In this document: piece by piece, positions 8,320 through 17,153 of the stretch
Layout: every line of letters begins with the position of its first letter
How positions within the stretch are numbered: the stretch's first letter is position 1
DNA from: Candidatus Leptovillus affinis
Lineage (GTDB): Bacteria > Chloroflexota > Anaerolineae > Promineifilales > Promineifilaceae
Reading direction: 5' to 3'
DNA: 64,000 nucleotides
Assembly: GCA_016705235.1 (NCBI GenBank)
Contig: JADIYP010000002.1
Coordinates: forward strand, 434,001 to 498,000
The notes under the pieces: generated by a model
Seen by the model: only the letters and a program-made list of their open reading frames with translations
What the model was told of the DNA's origin: nothing
Database searches by the model: none
Program-made: the position numbers and the translations under genes

Positions 8320-9954
8320 ATGGTCGAATTACTGAAAGCCAATTCGCTGCTCTTGCTGTTTTTGGTGGCGGCGCTGGGTTACTGGCTGGGTCAACTGGGG
8401 TGGCGGGGGAACCGGCTGGGCGTGGCCGCTGTTTTGTTTGTGGGTCTGGCCTTTGGCGCGATGGACCCCAATTTAACCATTCCCGACGCTTACCTGAATC
8501 TGGGGTTGGTGCTGTTTGTATACACCATTGGCTTGAGCAATGGACCGGGCTTCTTTGCTAAATTTCAACGCGAAGGGCTGCGGGAAGTGCTGTTCATTAT
8601 CGGCAGTTTGCTGCTGCCGGCCGTTTTGTTGCTGCCCATTGGTCTCTATTTCCAGTTGAGTCCGGCCAGTGTGGTGGGGATTTTTACCGGGCAGGCGAAC
8701 AACACGCCGGCATTGGCCAGCGTGCTGGATTATCTTCAGGTGAATTTGTCCCGGCCGGACACTGCGCTGGCCGAAGCGGTGGTTGGCTTTTCGGTGGTGT
8801 ATCCGGTGGGCGTGCTGGGGCGCATGTTGGTGATTGCCTTTACGCTGCGGCTGTGGCGGGTGGATTTTGCCGCTGAGGCGTACCAACTGCGCAAGGTGTA
8901 CCCGGTGGCGCAGGAGTTGGGGTATCGCACGATTGTGGTGACAGAAACGGCCGTTACCCACCTCCCCCTCCGCCAACTCCAACGCCAACACGAGTGGGAC
9001 GCGCTCTTCGGCCGCATCTACCGCCCGGACGACATCGGCCTCATCGGCGGCGACACCACGTTTAACCTGGGCGACCAGATCGTCATTGCCGGTACGGAGG
9101 AAGACATGGACCGCGTGGAGGCCGATTTCGGCGTGGCCGCGCCGGAAAACCTGGTCCACGAACACGCCGTTTACGTCAGCCGCCGCCTGTTTGTCTCCAA
9201 TCCGGCCATCGTGGGCAAACCGGTGGCCGCGCTGAATCTGAAAGAAACGCATGGCGCGCTGGTCTCCCACCTGCGGCGCGGCGACGTGGAGGTGCTGGCC
9301 GGCGGCGAAAGTGTGCTGGAACTGGGCGACCGCATCCGCGTGCTGGCTCCCCGCGAAGAAATCCCCGCCCTGGTCACCCTGTTTGGCGATTCCTACGCCA
9401 CCCTGAGCCACGTCAACCTGCTGACGATGGGCCTGGGCATTACCCTGGGACTGCTGCTGGGGCTGATTCCCATCCCCTTGCCCGGCGGCAGCAGCTTCCA
9501 GATGGGTCTGGCGGGTGGGCCGCTGATGGTGGCCCTGATTTTGGGCGCGCTGCGGCGCACCGGCTCCATCATCTGGACGATGCCGTACAGCGCCAACCTG
9601 ATTTTGCGGCAGTTTGGCCTGATTTTGCTGCTGGCGGCGATTGGTGTGCGCTCTGGTTACGCGCTGCTGCAAGCCTTTACGGGCGGCGACGGCTGGCTGA
9701 TTTTTGGCGTGGGCACAGCGCTCATCATCGTGACGACATTTATCTCGATGGTGGTGGGCTACAAGGTGATGAAAATTCCTTACAGTCTGCTGGCGGGCAT
9801 GATGGCGCCGCAGCCGGCCATTCTGGATTACGCTCAGGACCAGACGAAGAATTCGCTGCCCTCGGTGGGGTTTACGCTGATGTTTCCCCTGGCGATTATT
9901 ATCAATGTGACGGTGTCGCAGGTTATGCTGCTAATTTTCCAGAACTGGCGGTAA
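8320..9954 (+). CDS. YidE/YbjL (AspT-type) transporter with two RCK_C (TrkA-C) domains
   Basis: 544 aa. Domain order: five or so membrane helices (residues 1-175, with GIFTGQANNTPALASVL typical of the AspT/YidE duplication), two TrkA-C domains in the middle (about 190-275 and 285-360; each ends in the GDRIRVLAP or GDQIVIAG style), then about five helices (365-544). The E. coli relatives YidE/YbjL are putative antiporters of unknown substrate; AspT exchanges aspartate for alanine. Substrate here unknown. Start ATG 8320 has no ribosome site because it sits 6 bases after a terminator T-run; it may be leaderless or depend on read-through. A later start would cut the first helix. Confidence 0.85.
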   Translation: MVELLKANSLLLLFLVAALGYWLGQLGWRGNRLGVAAVLFVGLAFGAMDPNLTIPDAYLNLGLVLFVYTIGLSNGPGFFAKFQREGLREVLFIIGSLLLPAVLLLPIGLYFQLSPASVVGIFTGQANNTPALASVLDYLQVNLSRPDTALAEAVVGFSVVYPVGVLGRMLVIAFTLRLWRVDFAAEAYQLRKVYPVAQELGYRTIVVTETAVTHLPLRQLQRQHEWDALFGRIYRPDDIGLIGGDTTFNLGDQIVIAGTEEDMDRVEADFGVAAPENLVHEHAVYVSRRLFVSNPAIVGKPVAALNLKETHGALVSHLRRGDVEVLAGGESVLELGDRIRVLAPREEIPALVTLFGDSYATLSHVNLLTMGLGITLGLLLGLIPIPLPGGSSFQMGLAGGPLMVALILGALRRTGSIIWTMPYSANLILRQFGLILLLAAIGVRSGYALLQAFTGGDGWLIFGVGTALIIVTTFISMVVGYKVMKIPYSLLAGMMAPQPAILDYAQDQTKNSLPSVGFTLMFPLAIIINVTVSQVMLLIFQNWR

Positions 9955-9970
9955 CGTTTGCTCGCTTCGC

Positions 9971-10055
9971 CTGGGGCTAAAGCCCCAGGCTGCCAAACAA
10001 CGCCCGGTGAACCGGGCTAAACAAAGATAAAAGCCGGGTTCACCCGGCGTTGTTT
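9971..10055. repeat. Hairpin repeats after the transporter gene
   Basis: Two hairpins: CTGGGGCT-AA-AGCCCCAG (9971-9988), then imperfect arms starting AAACAACGCCCGGTGAAC (9995-10017) and ending GTTCACCCGGCGTTGTTT (10033-10055). The second ends in TGTTTTAT and could terminate the + strand transcript. Confidence 0.6.
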
Positions 10056-10089
10056 TATAGCCCGGACGTTTACGTCTGGGCGAGGCCAT

Positions 10090-10262
10090 CCCTGCTACGG
10101 CAACGGCCGTCCCTGCTACGGCAACGGCCGTCCCTGCTACGGCAACGGCCGTCCCTGCTACGGCAACGGCCGTCCCTGCTACGGCAATGGCCGTCCCCGC
10201 TACGGCAATGGTCATCCCTGCTACGGCAATGGTCATCCCTGCTACGGCAATGGTCATCCCGG
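10090..10262. repeat. 21-bp tandem repeat (minisatellite) carrying ACGGCCGT
   Basis: Eight units starting at 10090, 10111, 10132, 10153, 10174, 10195, 10216 and 10237; unit begins CCCTGCTACGGCAACGGCCG. The inner motif decays along the array from AACGGCCGT to AATGGCCGT to AATGGTCAT. Because 21 is a multiple of three, long open frames run through it on both strands; I do not regard these as genes. Confidence 0.9.
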
Positions 10263-10349
10263 ATGGTCATCCCGATGGTCGGTCCCCCTGGGGATGAGGG
10301 CATCCCCGGTCTGGATGGTCATCAGGGCATTCTCGATGGGAATGGCATT

Positions 10350-10430
10350 GCGGCTGGGGATGAGGGCATTGCAGGTGGGGATGAGGGCATTGCAAGCTGG
10401 GGATGAGGGCATTGCAGCTGGGGATGTGGT
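10350..10430. repeat. Second tandem repeat, GGGGATGAGGGCATTGCA units
   Basis: Three to four imperfect 20-21-base units just after the 21-bp array, with spacers GGT, AGCT or GCT between GCA and GGGG. The unit vocabulary (GGCATT, GGTCAT) overlaps with the decayed end of the first array. No gene supported in 9955-10469. Confidence 0.75.
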
Positions 10431-10469
10431 TTTTACGGGGGCAACGGCCGTCTCCCCTCCACCCTCTCA

Positions 10470-11024
10470 TCACCCCAATTCAAACCCCTCGCGGCCGTTA
10501 AACCGGCGCAAATCGGCGGAAAGCAACGGCCGTATCTCCTCCGCCCGCGCCAGCAAGCGCCGCGTCCAGGCCGTGCTGGCATCATCGGCGGAAAGCAGAT
10601 CGGCGGTTTCAACGGCCGTTACCCAGCGGCATTCGTCATGCTCCGCGCTCAGGCGGATGGCCTGCTCCCCGGCCAGCGAGCAGAGGTAGACCACGCCGAT
10701 CAGTTCATTTTCGGGCACGGCCGTGCCCCGGTAAAAATGCGTCGTGCCCAGCAAATAGTCCAGCGACACGTCTACGCCTAATTCCTCGCGCACCTCGCGG
10801 CGCACGGCTTCCTCCAAGCCCTCGCCCTGGTCCACCCGCCCCGTCACACACTCCCACACCCCGGCGGCAAAATCCTTGCTCGCCGCCCGCCGCAGCAGCA
10901 AATAACGCCCGGCCTCATCACACAGCAGCGCCCCCACCCCGCCCAGGAAATGGCCGATGGCGGGAGGAGACTGGAGACTGGAGATTGGAGATTGGGGGGT
11001 ATCTGCTGCTCGTTCTTCGTTCAT
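10470..11024 (-). CDS. NUDIX hydrolase
   Basis: 184 aa, start ATG 11024 with AGGAGG seven bases upstream. Hydrolyses nucleoside diphosphate-linked substrates; substrate unknown. NUDIX box (GX5EX7REUXEEXGU) is intact: GRVDQGEGLEEAVRREVREE then LGV, about residues 62-84. Odd: residues about 11-21 (QSPISSLQSPP) are encoded by a GAGACTGGAGATTGGAGATT-like tandem repeat that is otherwise intergenic in this window (see 53949-53999), so the N-terminal tail seems to be made of repeat DNA. The C-terminal end sits next to ACGGCCGT copies. Confidence 0.88.
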   Translation of the reverse strand: MNEERAADTPQSPISSLQSPPAIGHFLGGVGALLCDEAGRYLLLRRAASKDFAAGVWECVTGRVDQGEGLEEAVRREVREELGVDVSLDYLLGTTHFYRGTAVPENELIGVVYLCSLAGEQAIRLSAEHDECRWVTAVETADLLSADDASTAWTRRLLARAEEIRPLLSADLRRFNGREGFELG

Positions 11025-11035
11025 CGTTCAGCCTC

Positions 11036-11139
11036 CTGAAAAACCTTTCTAACCGCAGAGAGCGCGAAGAGCGCGGAGTTTTTCTCTGGAATTTTTAGCT
11101 CTCCGCGTCCTCCGCGCCCTCTGCGGTTCGTTCTTTCAG
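11036..11139. repeat. Palindromic element B, copy 1 (CCGCAGAGAGCGC family)
   Basis: 104-bp element with ends CTGAAAAACCTTTCTAACCG and its imperfect complement, and a core hairpin AACCGCAGAG...CTCTGCGGTT. Related copies at 21612-21735 and 50218-50341. It lies between the NUDIX gene and a glycosyltransferase. Confidence 0.7.
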
Positions 11140-11151
11140 TGGTCTCATCGT

Positions 11152-12378
11152 TCATTGTTCCTCGTTCAAGATGCGCGCATACACCGGCTCAAACTGCGGC
11201 ACAACCACGCGCCAATCATACTGCCGGGCAAACTCTTGCGCGGCTGCGCCCAGGCGGGCGCGTTCGTCGGGATGGGTGAGCAGGTGGAGAACGGCCGTGC
11301 CCAATTCCTGCGCCGTATCCGCCAGCCAGATCTCCCGGCCATGCCGCACCGGAAAGCCTTCCGCGCCGACCGGCGTACTCACAATCGGTTTGCCGGCAGC
11401 CATCGCTTCGATCAGCTTCAGGCGCGTGCCGCTGCCCACGCGGAAAGGCATCACCACCACCCGCGCCCCGGCCAGATAGGGCTGCACCCGCTTCACCCAG
11501 CCGGTAAGGGTAACGCCGGGCAGCCCGCGCAGCCTCTCCAGACGATCATGCGGCTTTTGGCCGACAATCGCCCAGGTGGTCGACGGCCGTTGCGCCGCCA
11601 CCTGCGGCCAAACTTCATCGGCAAACCACAACACGGCGTCCACGTTGGGCCGATAATCCATCTTGCCGCTGAACACAATGTCGAACGGACGCGCATCTTT
11701 GGGGTCTAGTCGATATTGCTCCACGTCGATGGAGTTGGGGATCACGGTGATGGGCAGGGGCAGTTGGGGAACCAACGCTTGCAAATGGCGGGCATCGGCG
11801 TCGGAAACGGCCGTTACCGCATCCGCCGCCCGGCAAGCCCACGCCTCAAAACGAGCCAGCCGCCGCATCTGCACCCACGAATAAGCGGCCGCCGGCCAGC
11901 GCCGCGTATCGGCCAGATCGGTTTGCATGTTCCGCCGCTGCAACTCCGTCTCCGCATTGTGGTCATCAAAAACTACCTTGCTCTGCGGACTCGCCGCCCG
12001 CACGATGGCGATGTAGCGGGCCAGTTCAATGCCCTCCACCTGCACCACGTCAAACGTTTCCCGCCGCAGCAAGTCACGCAGCCGGGCGGCAAAGGCCGGG
12101 CTGTGCAGGCGATGCTCCATATCCGGGCGGCGCGTGGTGAGCATTTGCCCTAACCGCCGCCCTTTGCTCCGACACGGCACGAGAACCGTCTCAATCCGTT
12201 GACACAACGCATAAAGCGGCGCATTGGCCGCCGGATCGGCCGATTGGTTGTCCTCTAAAAAGCTCAGCAGGGTGATGGCGTGATGGTCGGCCAGGCCGCG
12301 AATGATGTGAAAATTGCGCAGGCTGGTCCCCTGATGGGGTGGATAGGGCAGTTGGGGTGTCAGGAGCAACAGGTTCAT
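11152..12378 (-). CDS. Glycosyltransferase family 4 (GT-B)
   Basis: 408 aa. N-terminal acceptor domain starts MNLLLLTPQLPYPPHQGTS; the C-terminal Rossmann half has IVFSGKMDYRPNVDAVLWF, WAIVGQKP, the donor-site segment GSGTRLKLIEAMAAGKPIVS and TPVGAEGF, characteristic of group 1 glycosyltransferases that use NDP-sugars. Likely role in cell-surface polysaccharide or glycolipid synthesis; sugar and acceptor unknown. Downstream of another GT4 gene on the same strand with a 43-base gap holding a 33-bp palindrome. No clear ribosome site before ATG 12378. Confidence 0.88.
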   Translation of the reverse strand: MNLLLLTPQLPYPPHQGTSLRNFHIIRGLADHHAITLLSFLEDNQSADPAANAPLYALCQRIETVLVPCRSKGRRLGQMLTTRRPDMEHRLHSPAFAARLRDLLRRETFDVVQVEGIELARYIAIVRAASPQSKVVFDDHNAETELQRRNMQTDLADTRRWPAAAYSWVQMRRLARFEAWACRAADAVTAVSDADARHLQALVPQLPLPITVIPNSIDVEQYRLDPKDARPFDIVFSGKMDYRPNVDAVLWFADEVWPQVAAQRPSTTWAIVGQKPHDRLERLRGLPGVTLTGWVKRVQPYLAGARVVVMPFRVGSGTRLKLIEAMAAGKPIVSTPVGAEGFPVRHGREIWLADTAQELGTAVLHLLTHPDERARLGAAAQEFARQYDWRVVVPQFEPVYARILNEEQ

Positions 12379-12390
12379 AGGTCATTGGTC

Positions 12391-12423
12391 AGAGTGGACA
12401 AATCTTGGCGATTTGTCCACTCT
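12391..12423. repeat. 33-bp palindrome (family D), copy 1
   Basis: AGAGTGGACAAATC, loop TTGGC, then GATTTGTCCACTCT: 14-bp perfect arms. It sits exactly between two glycosyltransferase genes and overlaps the stop codon of the upstream one. Same size and loop plan as 18681-18713 and 59187-59219. Confidence 0.8.
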
Positions 12424-13537
12424 ACGCAGTCTGTCCACGATACAGAGCCAGTGTTTTAACGGCCGTTTCCCGCCAGCTAAATTTTTGCGCCTGCACCCGG
12501 CCACGAGCCACCAGGTCGGCGGACAGAGCGGAATCCGTCAGGACGCGCTCCAGAGCAGCGGCCCAGGCCGCGTCATCATCGGGGTCCAGCAGCAGCCCGG
12601 CAGCGCCAACCACCTCCGGCAGCGAGCCGCAGTTACTCACAATCACCGGGCAGCCGCAGTACATGGCCTCCAACGCCGGCAGGCCAAAGCCTTCGTATTT
12701 GGAAGGCGTTACCAACACACCGGCGGCGTGGTAAAGATGGGCAAGCTGTTCATCATCAACACCGCTGAGATGGCGCACCTGATTTTGCAGCTCCAGCGCG
12801 TCGATGGTGGCAAAAATCTCGTCGTAAATCCAGCCTTTGCCGCCAACCAGAATGAGGGGAAGATCAACGGCCGTTTCCTGGCGCAGTCGTTGGTAGGCGC
12901 GCAGCAGCATCGGCAGGTTCTTGCGTGGTTCCAATGTGCCCACACAGAGGATAAAGCCCGGCGGCAGGTTGAATTGGGTGAGCGTTTGGTGAATGGCGTC
13001 GGCGGGATACGGCCGTTCATACACCGGATTCACCGCCAGAGGAATGGTCGTCACCTTTTCCGGCGGCGCGCCCAGGCGCTCGATCAGATCGCGCCGCGTC
13101 GCCTGGCTGTCGGCAGAAATATGATCCGCCTTTTGCACCGCCCAGGCAATTTGCCCGGCATAATAACGCAGGCTCTCGGCCGTTAGAAATTCCGGGTAGA
13201 AAATAAAATTCAGATCATGGACGGTAATGATGGTGCGTTTTGCGCCGGCCGCCGGCGGGATAAAATCCGGGCTGTGCCAGACATCCAGGCGGCGGGGCAG
13301 CAGTTCGGCGGCCAGGGCCAGGCGTTCCAACCGGTGGTGGCTGGGCGTCCACAGGTTTTGGCGCTGAAAGTTGGCGGCGGATGGAGGGAGGTAGGAACGG
13401 CCGTCTTTCCGGCTGTGGAAAATCGTGTACAAATTCTCCGGGTCAACGGCCGCCAACGCCTGCACCAGATGCACCGTATATTGGCTAATCCCCCCCATCT
13501 GGTAAAAAGGCAGCCGCGCATCAATCCCAATATGCAT
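12422..13537 (-). CDS. Glycosyltransferase family 4
   Basis: 371 aa from ATG 13537 (MHIGIDARLPFYQMGGISQY), the usual beginning of this family; the frame is open 36 bases further. Features: glycine-rich GGISQYTVHL acceptor loop, DVWHSPDFIPP, VHDLNFIFYPEFL, ICVGTLEPRKNLPMLLRAY and the donor motif KYEGFGLPALEAMYCGCPVI with EX7E. Resembles mannosyl/rhamnosyltransferases of surface polysaccharide pathways; substrate not known. Probably co-transcribed with the glycosyltransferase ending at 11152. Confidence 0.9.
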   Translation of the reverse strand: MHIGIDARLPFYQMGGISQYTVHLVQALAAVDPENLYTIFHSRKDGRSYLPPSAANFQRQNLWTPSHHRLERLALAAELLPRRLDVWHSPDFIPPAAGAKRTIITVHDLNFIFYPEFLTAESLRYYAGQIAWAVQKADHISADSQATRRDLIERLGAPPEKVTTIPLAVNPVYERPYPADAIHQTLTQFNLPPGFILCVGTLEPRKNLPMLLRAYQRLRQETAVDLPLILVGGKGWIYDEIFATIDALELQNQVRHLSGVDDEQLAHLYHAAGVLVTPSKYEGFGLPALEAMYCGCPVIVSNCGSLPEVVGAAGLLLDPDDDAAWAAALERVLTDSALSADLVARGRVQAQKFSWRETAVKTLALYRGQTA

Positions 13538-13602
13538 AGCCTGAATTGTAAAGGAGCGATCCGCTTTCAGCAATTATATAGACGGCCGTCGGATTGTTAC
13601 GC

Positions 13603-13802
13603 CAGCAATTCTCAATTTAACCAGAAATGTGTCATGCTGAGAGCCTGTGCTGAGGCCGCCGAAGCATCCTCCGAAGCATCTCCTTCTTGTGGTGGAGCGG
13701 GATGCTTCGCTCCGAAGACTCCGCTCAGCATGACAGTTCAGCGTAAATTGCAAAGAAATTACCTTGTTCGCACGAATGCCTAATCTAAATTGAGAATTCC
13801 TG
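13603..13802. mobile_element. MITE family A, copy 1 (200 bp) with 9-bp target duplication
   Basis: Terminal inverted repeats CAGCAATTCTCAATTTA (13603) and TAAATTGAGAATTCCTG (ends 13802), 16 of 17 matching. Flanked by the direct repeat TTGTTACGC at 13594-13602 and 13803-13811. The inside has no transposase and carries a nested palindrome GTCATGCTGAG...CTCAGCATGAC. Other copies: 20344-20552 and 50386-50594 (reverse orientation). Confidence 0.88.
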
Positions 13803-13894
13803 TTGTTACGCGGCCCTCTTTTGCCATCAGCCCTGGGCACGTTATAATGCAGTCTCATAGTCTAAAGCATCCATAGCTTTTTCAGAGGTAACCC

Positions 13895-15145
13895 ATGGCT
13901 AAACCTTCCGGCTCAGGCGAGTCACAAGAACTTAGAGATTTACGCCAACAAGTTGAATGGCAAGACGAAGAACGGCGCAAAGTGGGCCGCAAATTAACCG
14001 AAATCGAGCAGCGCGTCCTGCTGCAGGAACGGGAAATTGCCCCCCGCGACCAGCGCATTCAGGACCTGGAAGCACAAATTTCTAATCTCAGCTCGCAGCT
14101 TTCGCGGCTGCCGCAAATAGATGTTAAGTTATCGCAGTTCAAAGACGACATCGTGCAGATGATTGAGCAGTACGACCAACGCCGCGTGCAGGCACAGGCA
14201 GAAATGGAAGCGCTGCGCCGTGTTGAACACGAAAGCAACGTGCGCGAAATCGCCGATGTGCGCAAAGAGCTGCCGGCCATCCCGCGCCTCCAGCGCGACA
14301 TGGAAATGCGTCAGGCAGAAGAAACCCGGCTGGCTAATCTGATCGGGCAGCAGCAAAACAAGATAACGGCCGTGGCCAACCGCGTCGACACCTGGGAAAA
14401 CTCGCATACCTTCCTGGAAGAAAAAGAAAAACAAAACACCCGCAACATCAGCGAAGCCCAGGCCAAACTCGTAGAAATCAACAAACGCTGGAGTCCCATC
14501 CACGACCGGCTGGACGTATTAACCAGCAACGTCAGCAAACTAGACATTAACATCCGCAACGTCTCCGAAGCGCAGCAAGAAATCCGCGACAGCACCAAAG
14601 GGTGGATGGAACAAATCCAAATTGGCGAATACGAACGCAACCAACGACTGGAAAGTTGGCGGCAAGTGCTGGAAGAAAACGCCAAGACCATTGAACAATT
14701 TTCCAAAGATTGGATCATGTTTTCCGACCAATACAAAGAGGCCAAAATGGCCGTGCAAACGTTGGCCCCCTGGCAGGCGCAGCTCGAACAGCAGCAGCGC
14801 GACCTGGCGGAACTACTGCGCGTAGAACACAGCCGCCTCCAATCGCACATGGAAAACTTCCTGCTGGAAAACGACAAAAAGTGGCGCTCCTTTGAAGTGG
14901 AAATCGAGCAGCGTTGGGCCGGGTTAAACCGGCAAAGCCGCCAAATCCTGGAACAAATCACCCTGCTCGAAGAAGAGCTGAAGGTGATTGAACAAGACAA
15001 AGAAACCTTGTGGCGCGTCCAGACAGCTCAATCCGACGCCCTCAAACAATGGCCGCGCCTCTGGCTGGAAGAAGTGGAAAAAGCTGTTTCCCGCAACCCC
15101 AGCCGCCGCCGCCAACCCGCCCTTGTCCCCGTCCGCGAGGAGTAA
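13895..15145 (+). CDS. Coiled-coil protein of unknown function
   Basis: 416 aa, ATG 13895 with AGAGGT upstream. Nearly the whole chain is charged and heptad-like (QELRDLRQQVEWQDEERRKV onward), broken only by short stretches; no signal peptide or membrane segment. Glu/Gln/Arg-rich with few Gly/Pro, ending in a basic SRRRQPALVPVREE tail. It looks like a structural or scaffolding filament-type protein, comparable in form to SMC-hinge-free coiled coils; I do not recognise a family. Stands between a MITE and selB, and may share transcription with selB, though a 120-base repeat hairpin separates them. Confidence 0.75.
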   Translation: MAKPSGSGESQELRDLRQQVEWQDEERRKVGRKLTEIEQRVLLQEREIAPRDQRIQDLEAQISNLSSQLSRLPQIDVKLSQFKDDIVQMIEQYDQRRVQAQAEMEALRRVEHESNVREIADVRKELPAIPRLQRDMEMRQAEETRLANLIGQQQNKITAVANRVDTWENSHTFLEEKEKQNTRNISEAQAKLVEINKRWSPIHDRLDVLTSNVSKLDINIRNVSEAQQEIRDSTKGWMEQIQIGEYERNQRLESWRQVLEENAKTIEQFSKDWIMFSDQYKEAKMAVQTLAPWQAQLEQQQRDLAELLRVEHSRLQSHMENFLLENDKKWRSFEVEIEQRWAGLNRQSRQILEQITLLEEELKVIEQDKETLWRVQTAQSDALKQWPRLWLEEVEKAVSRNPSRRRQPALVPVREE

Positions 15146-15151
15146 GAAGCT

Positions 15152-15254
15152 GTAAACTATAAGCTGTAAGCCGTAAGCTATAAGCTATAAGCTATAAGCT
15201 GAGAGCGATTTGTTTCTGGCTAACAGCTAACAGCTAACAGCTTACAGCTTATAA
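15152..15254. repeat. Inverted short tandem repeats (CTATAAG / CTAACAG)
   Basis: Left arm repeats CTGTAAG/CTATAAG units; right arm repeats AACAGCT and ends AGCTTACAGCTTATAA, so the two halves can pair into a hairpin. Lies between the coiled-coil gene and selB. One of several hairpins of this plan with different unit sequences. Confidence 0.75.
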
Positions 15255-15266
15255 CCATCCCCTACT

Positions 15267-17135
15267 ATGTACGTTATCGGAACCGCAGGCCATGTAGACC
15301 ACGGAAAATCCACCCTCGTTGAGGCGCTGACCGGCATTGATCCGGACCGTCTGGCGGAGGAAAAAGAACGGGAGATGACCATCGACCTGGGCTTTGCCTG
15401 GCTGAATCTGGGCGATGGCGACGAAGTGGGCGTGGTGGATGTGCCCGGCCATCGTGATTTCATCGAAAATATGCTGGCTGGCGTGGGCGGCATTGATCTG
15501 GCGCTGTTTGTGGTGGCCGCCGACGAAGGGGTAATGCCCCAAACGCGCGAGCACCTGGCTATCCTCGATTTGCTGGATATTCAAAGCGGCGTGGTCGCCC
15601 TGACCAAAGTCGATCTGATCGATGACCCCGATTGGCTGGAACTGGTGACGCTGGACCTGCATGATGTGCTGGCCGGCACAGCCCTGGCCGACGCGCCCAT
15701 CGTGCCGGTATCGGCGCGCACGGGGGCCGGATTGGACGACCTGCGCGCTGTGCTTTGGGAACGGCTCACGGCCGTTCCCCCCCGCCCCGATCTTGCCCGA
15801 CCCCGTTTACCCGTTGACCGTGTGTTTAGCCTGTCTGGGTTTGGCACAGTGGTCACCGGCACGTTGAGCGACGGCCGTTTCCGCCTTGGCGACGCAGTAG
15901 AAATCCAGCCAGCCGGTCTGAAGGGGCGCATTCGCGGCCTGCAAACCCACAAAACCAAACTCGACACCGCCCGGCCCGGCAGCCGCGTCGCCATCAACCT
16001 CACCGGCATTGACCGCGATGAAGTCCGGCGCGGCGACGTCATCGCCGCCCCTGGCGTGCTCAGTTCGACCATCTTGCTAGACGTGGCCTATCGCCATCTG
16101 GCCGACGCCCCGGCCCCACTCAAGCACAACGCCGAGGTGAAATTCTTCGTCGGCGCGGCCGAAGTTTTGGCCCGCGCCCGCATTTTGGGCGTGGCGCAGA
16201 TCAATCCCGGCGAAACCGGCTGGCTGCAGTTGGCTCTGGAGCAGCCGGTGGCGGTGGCGCGTGGGGATCGCTTTATTTTGCGACGGCCGTCACCCGGCGC
16301 AACCCTCGGCGGCGGCAAAGTGCTAGACCCGCACCCCGGACGCCGCCATCGCCGCTTCCGCCCCGACGTGATTGCCCGGCTGCAAACCCTGGCCCAGGGT
16401 ACGCCTGCCGACCTGCTGCTGCAAGCGCTGTCCCGCCTGGAACCAACCACCCAGGCCAAACTGCTGCAAAGCGGCGGCATCGACAAAGAGGAAGCCACGG
16501 CCGTTCTGGCCGAATTAGAAGGCGACAATCTGATCGTGCGGCTCGACCAACAGTTGATAACGCGCGCCGGCTGGCAGCGATTGCTGGACAGGCTGGCGGA
16601 AATTGTGCAGCGCTACCACCACGACAACCCGCTGCGCCTCGGCGTCCCCCGCGAAGAGGCGCGCAGCCGGCTAAAATTATCCCCCGTTGTGTTCAACCCC
16701 CTAATCGACGCGGCGGCGCAGTCCGGTTTGATCGTTCCCGGCGAGACCACGCTGCGCCTGCCTACCCACGAAATCACCTTTACGCCCGCGCAGCAAACGG
16801 CCGTTGCCGCTTTGCAGCGCCAGATGACCGCCGCCGGCATTAATTCGCCCAGCGTGAAGGAGTGCAAGACGGCCGTCGGCGACGCCGTGTATCTGGCCTT
16901 GCTGGATTTAGGCCAGCTCCGCCAGATCACCGACGATGTGGTCTACGCCGCGCCGCAGTACGAGCAGTTTAGCGGGCGGATTGTGGCGTATTTGCAGGCG
17001 AACGGCCGTATCAACGCTGCCCAGGTCCGCGACCTGCTGCAAACCAGTCGCAAATATGCCATCGCCCTGCTGGAACACCTGGACGACATCAAACTCACCA
17101 AACGCGTCGGCGACGATCGCGTACTGGCCAGTTAG
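15267..17135 (+). CDS. selB: Selenocysteine-specific translation elongation factor
   Basis: 622 aa, ATG 15267, no ribosome site visible because the repeat hairpin abuts it. EF-Tu-like GTPase that carries Sec-tRNA to the ribosome at UGA codons with a SECIS element. G1 GHVDHGKST (residues 8-16), G3 DVPGH, G4 TKVD, switch region EKEREMTIDLGFAWL typical of SelB (IDLGFA). Domains II-III follow (to ~ residue 350), then C-terminal winged helices (ATAVLAELEGDNLIVRLDQQ; YFSGRIVAYLQ-like end) that bind the SECIS RNA. selA, selD, selC or a recognisable selenoprotein are not in this window. Confidence 0.92.
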   Translation: MYVIGTAGHVDHGKSTLVEALTGIDPDRLAEEKEREMTIDLGFAWLNLGDGDEVGVVDVPGHRDFIENMLAGVGGIDLALFVVAADEGVMPQTREHLAILDLLDIQSGVVALTKVDLIDDPDWLELVTLDLHDVLAGTALADAPIVPVSARTGAGLDDLRAVLWERLTAVPPRPDLARPRLPVDRVFSLSGFGTVVTGTLSDGRFRLGDAVEIQPAGLKGRIRGLQTHKTKLDTARPGSRVAINLTGIDRDEVRRGDVIAAPGVLSSTILLDVAYRHLADAPAPLKHNAEVKFFVGAAEVLARARILGVAQINPGETGWLQLALEQPVAVARGDRFILRRPSPGATLGGGKVLDPHPGRRHRRFRPDVIARLQTLAQGTPADLLLQALSRLEPTTQAKLLQSGGIDKEEATAVLAELEGDNLIVRLDQQLITRAGWQRLLDRLAEIVQRYHHDNPLRLGVPREEARSRLKLSPVVFNPLIDAAAQSGLIVPGETTLRLPTHEITFTPAQQTAVAALQRQMTAAGINSPSVKECKTAVGDAVYLALLDLGQLRQITDDVVYAAPQYEQFSGRIVAYLQANGRINAAQVRDLLQTSRKYAIALLEHLDDIKLTKRVGDDRVLAS

Positions 17136-17153
17136 AACTGCGACGGAGGGTTT

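Noticed and set aside
10090..10262. CRISPR array
   Set aside because: Units are contiguous with no spacers, and no cas genes are near.
10070..10473. Long open frames on both strands in the 21-bp repeat array
   Set aside because: The period is a multiple of three, so all frames stay open without selection; no start signals or domains.
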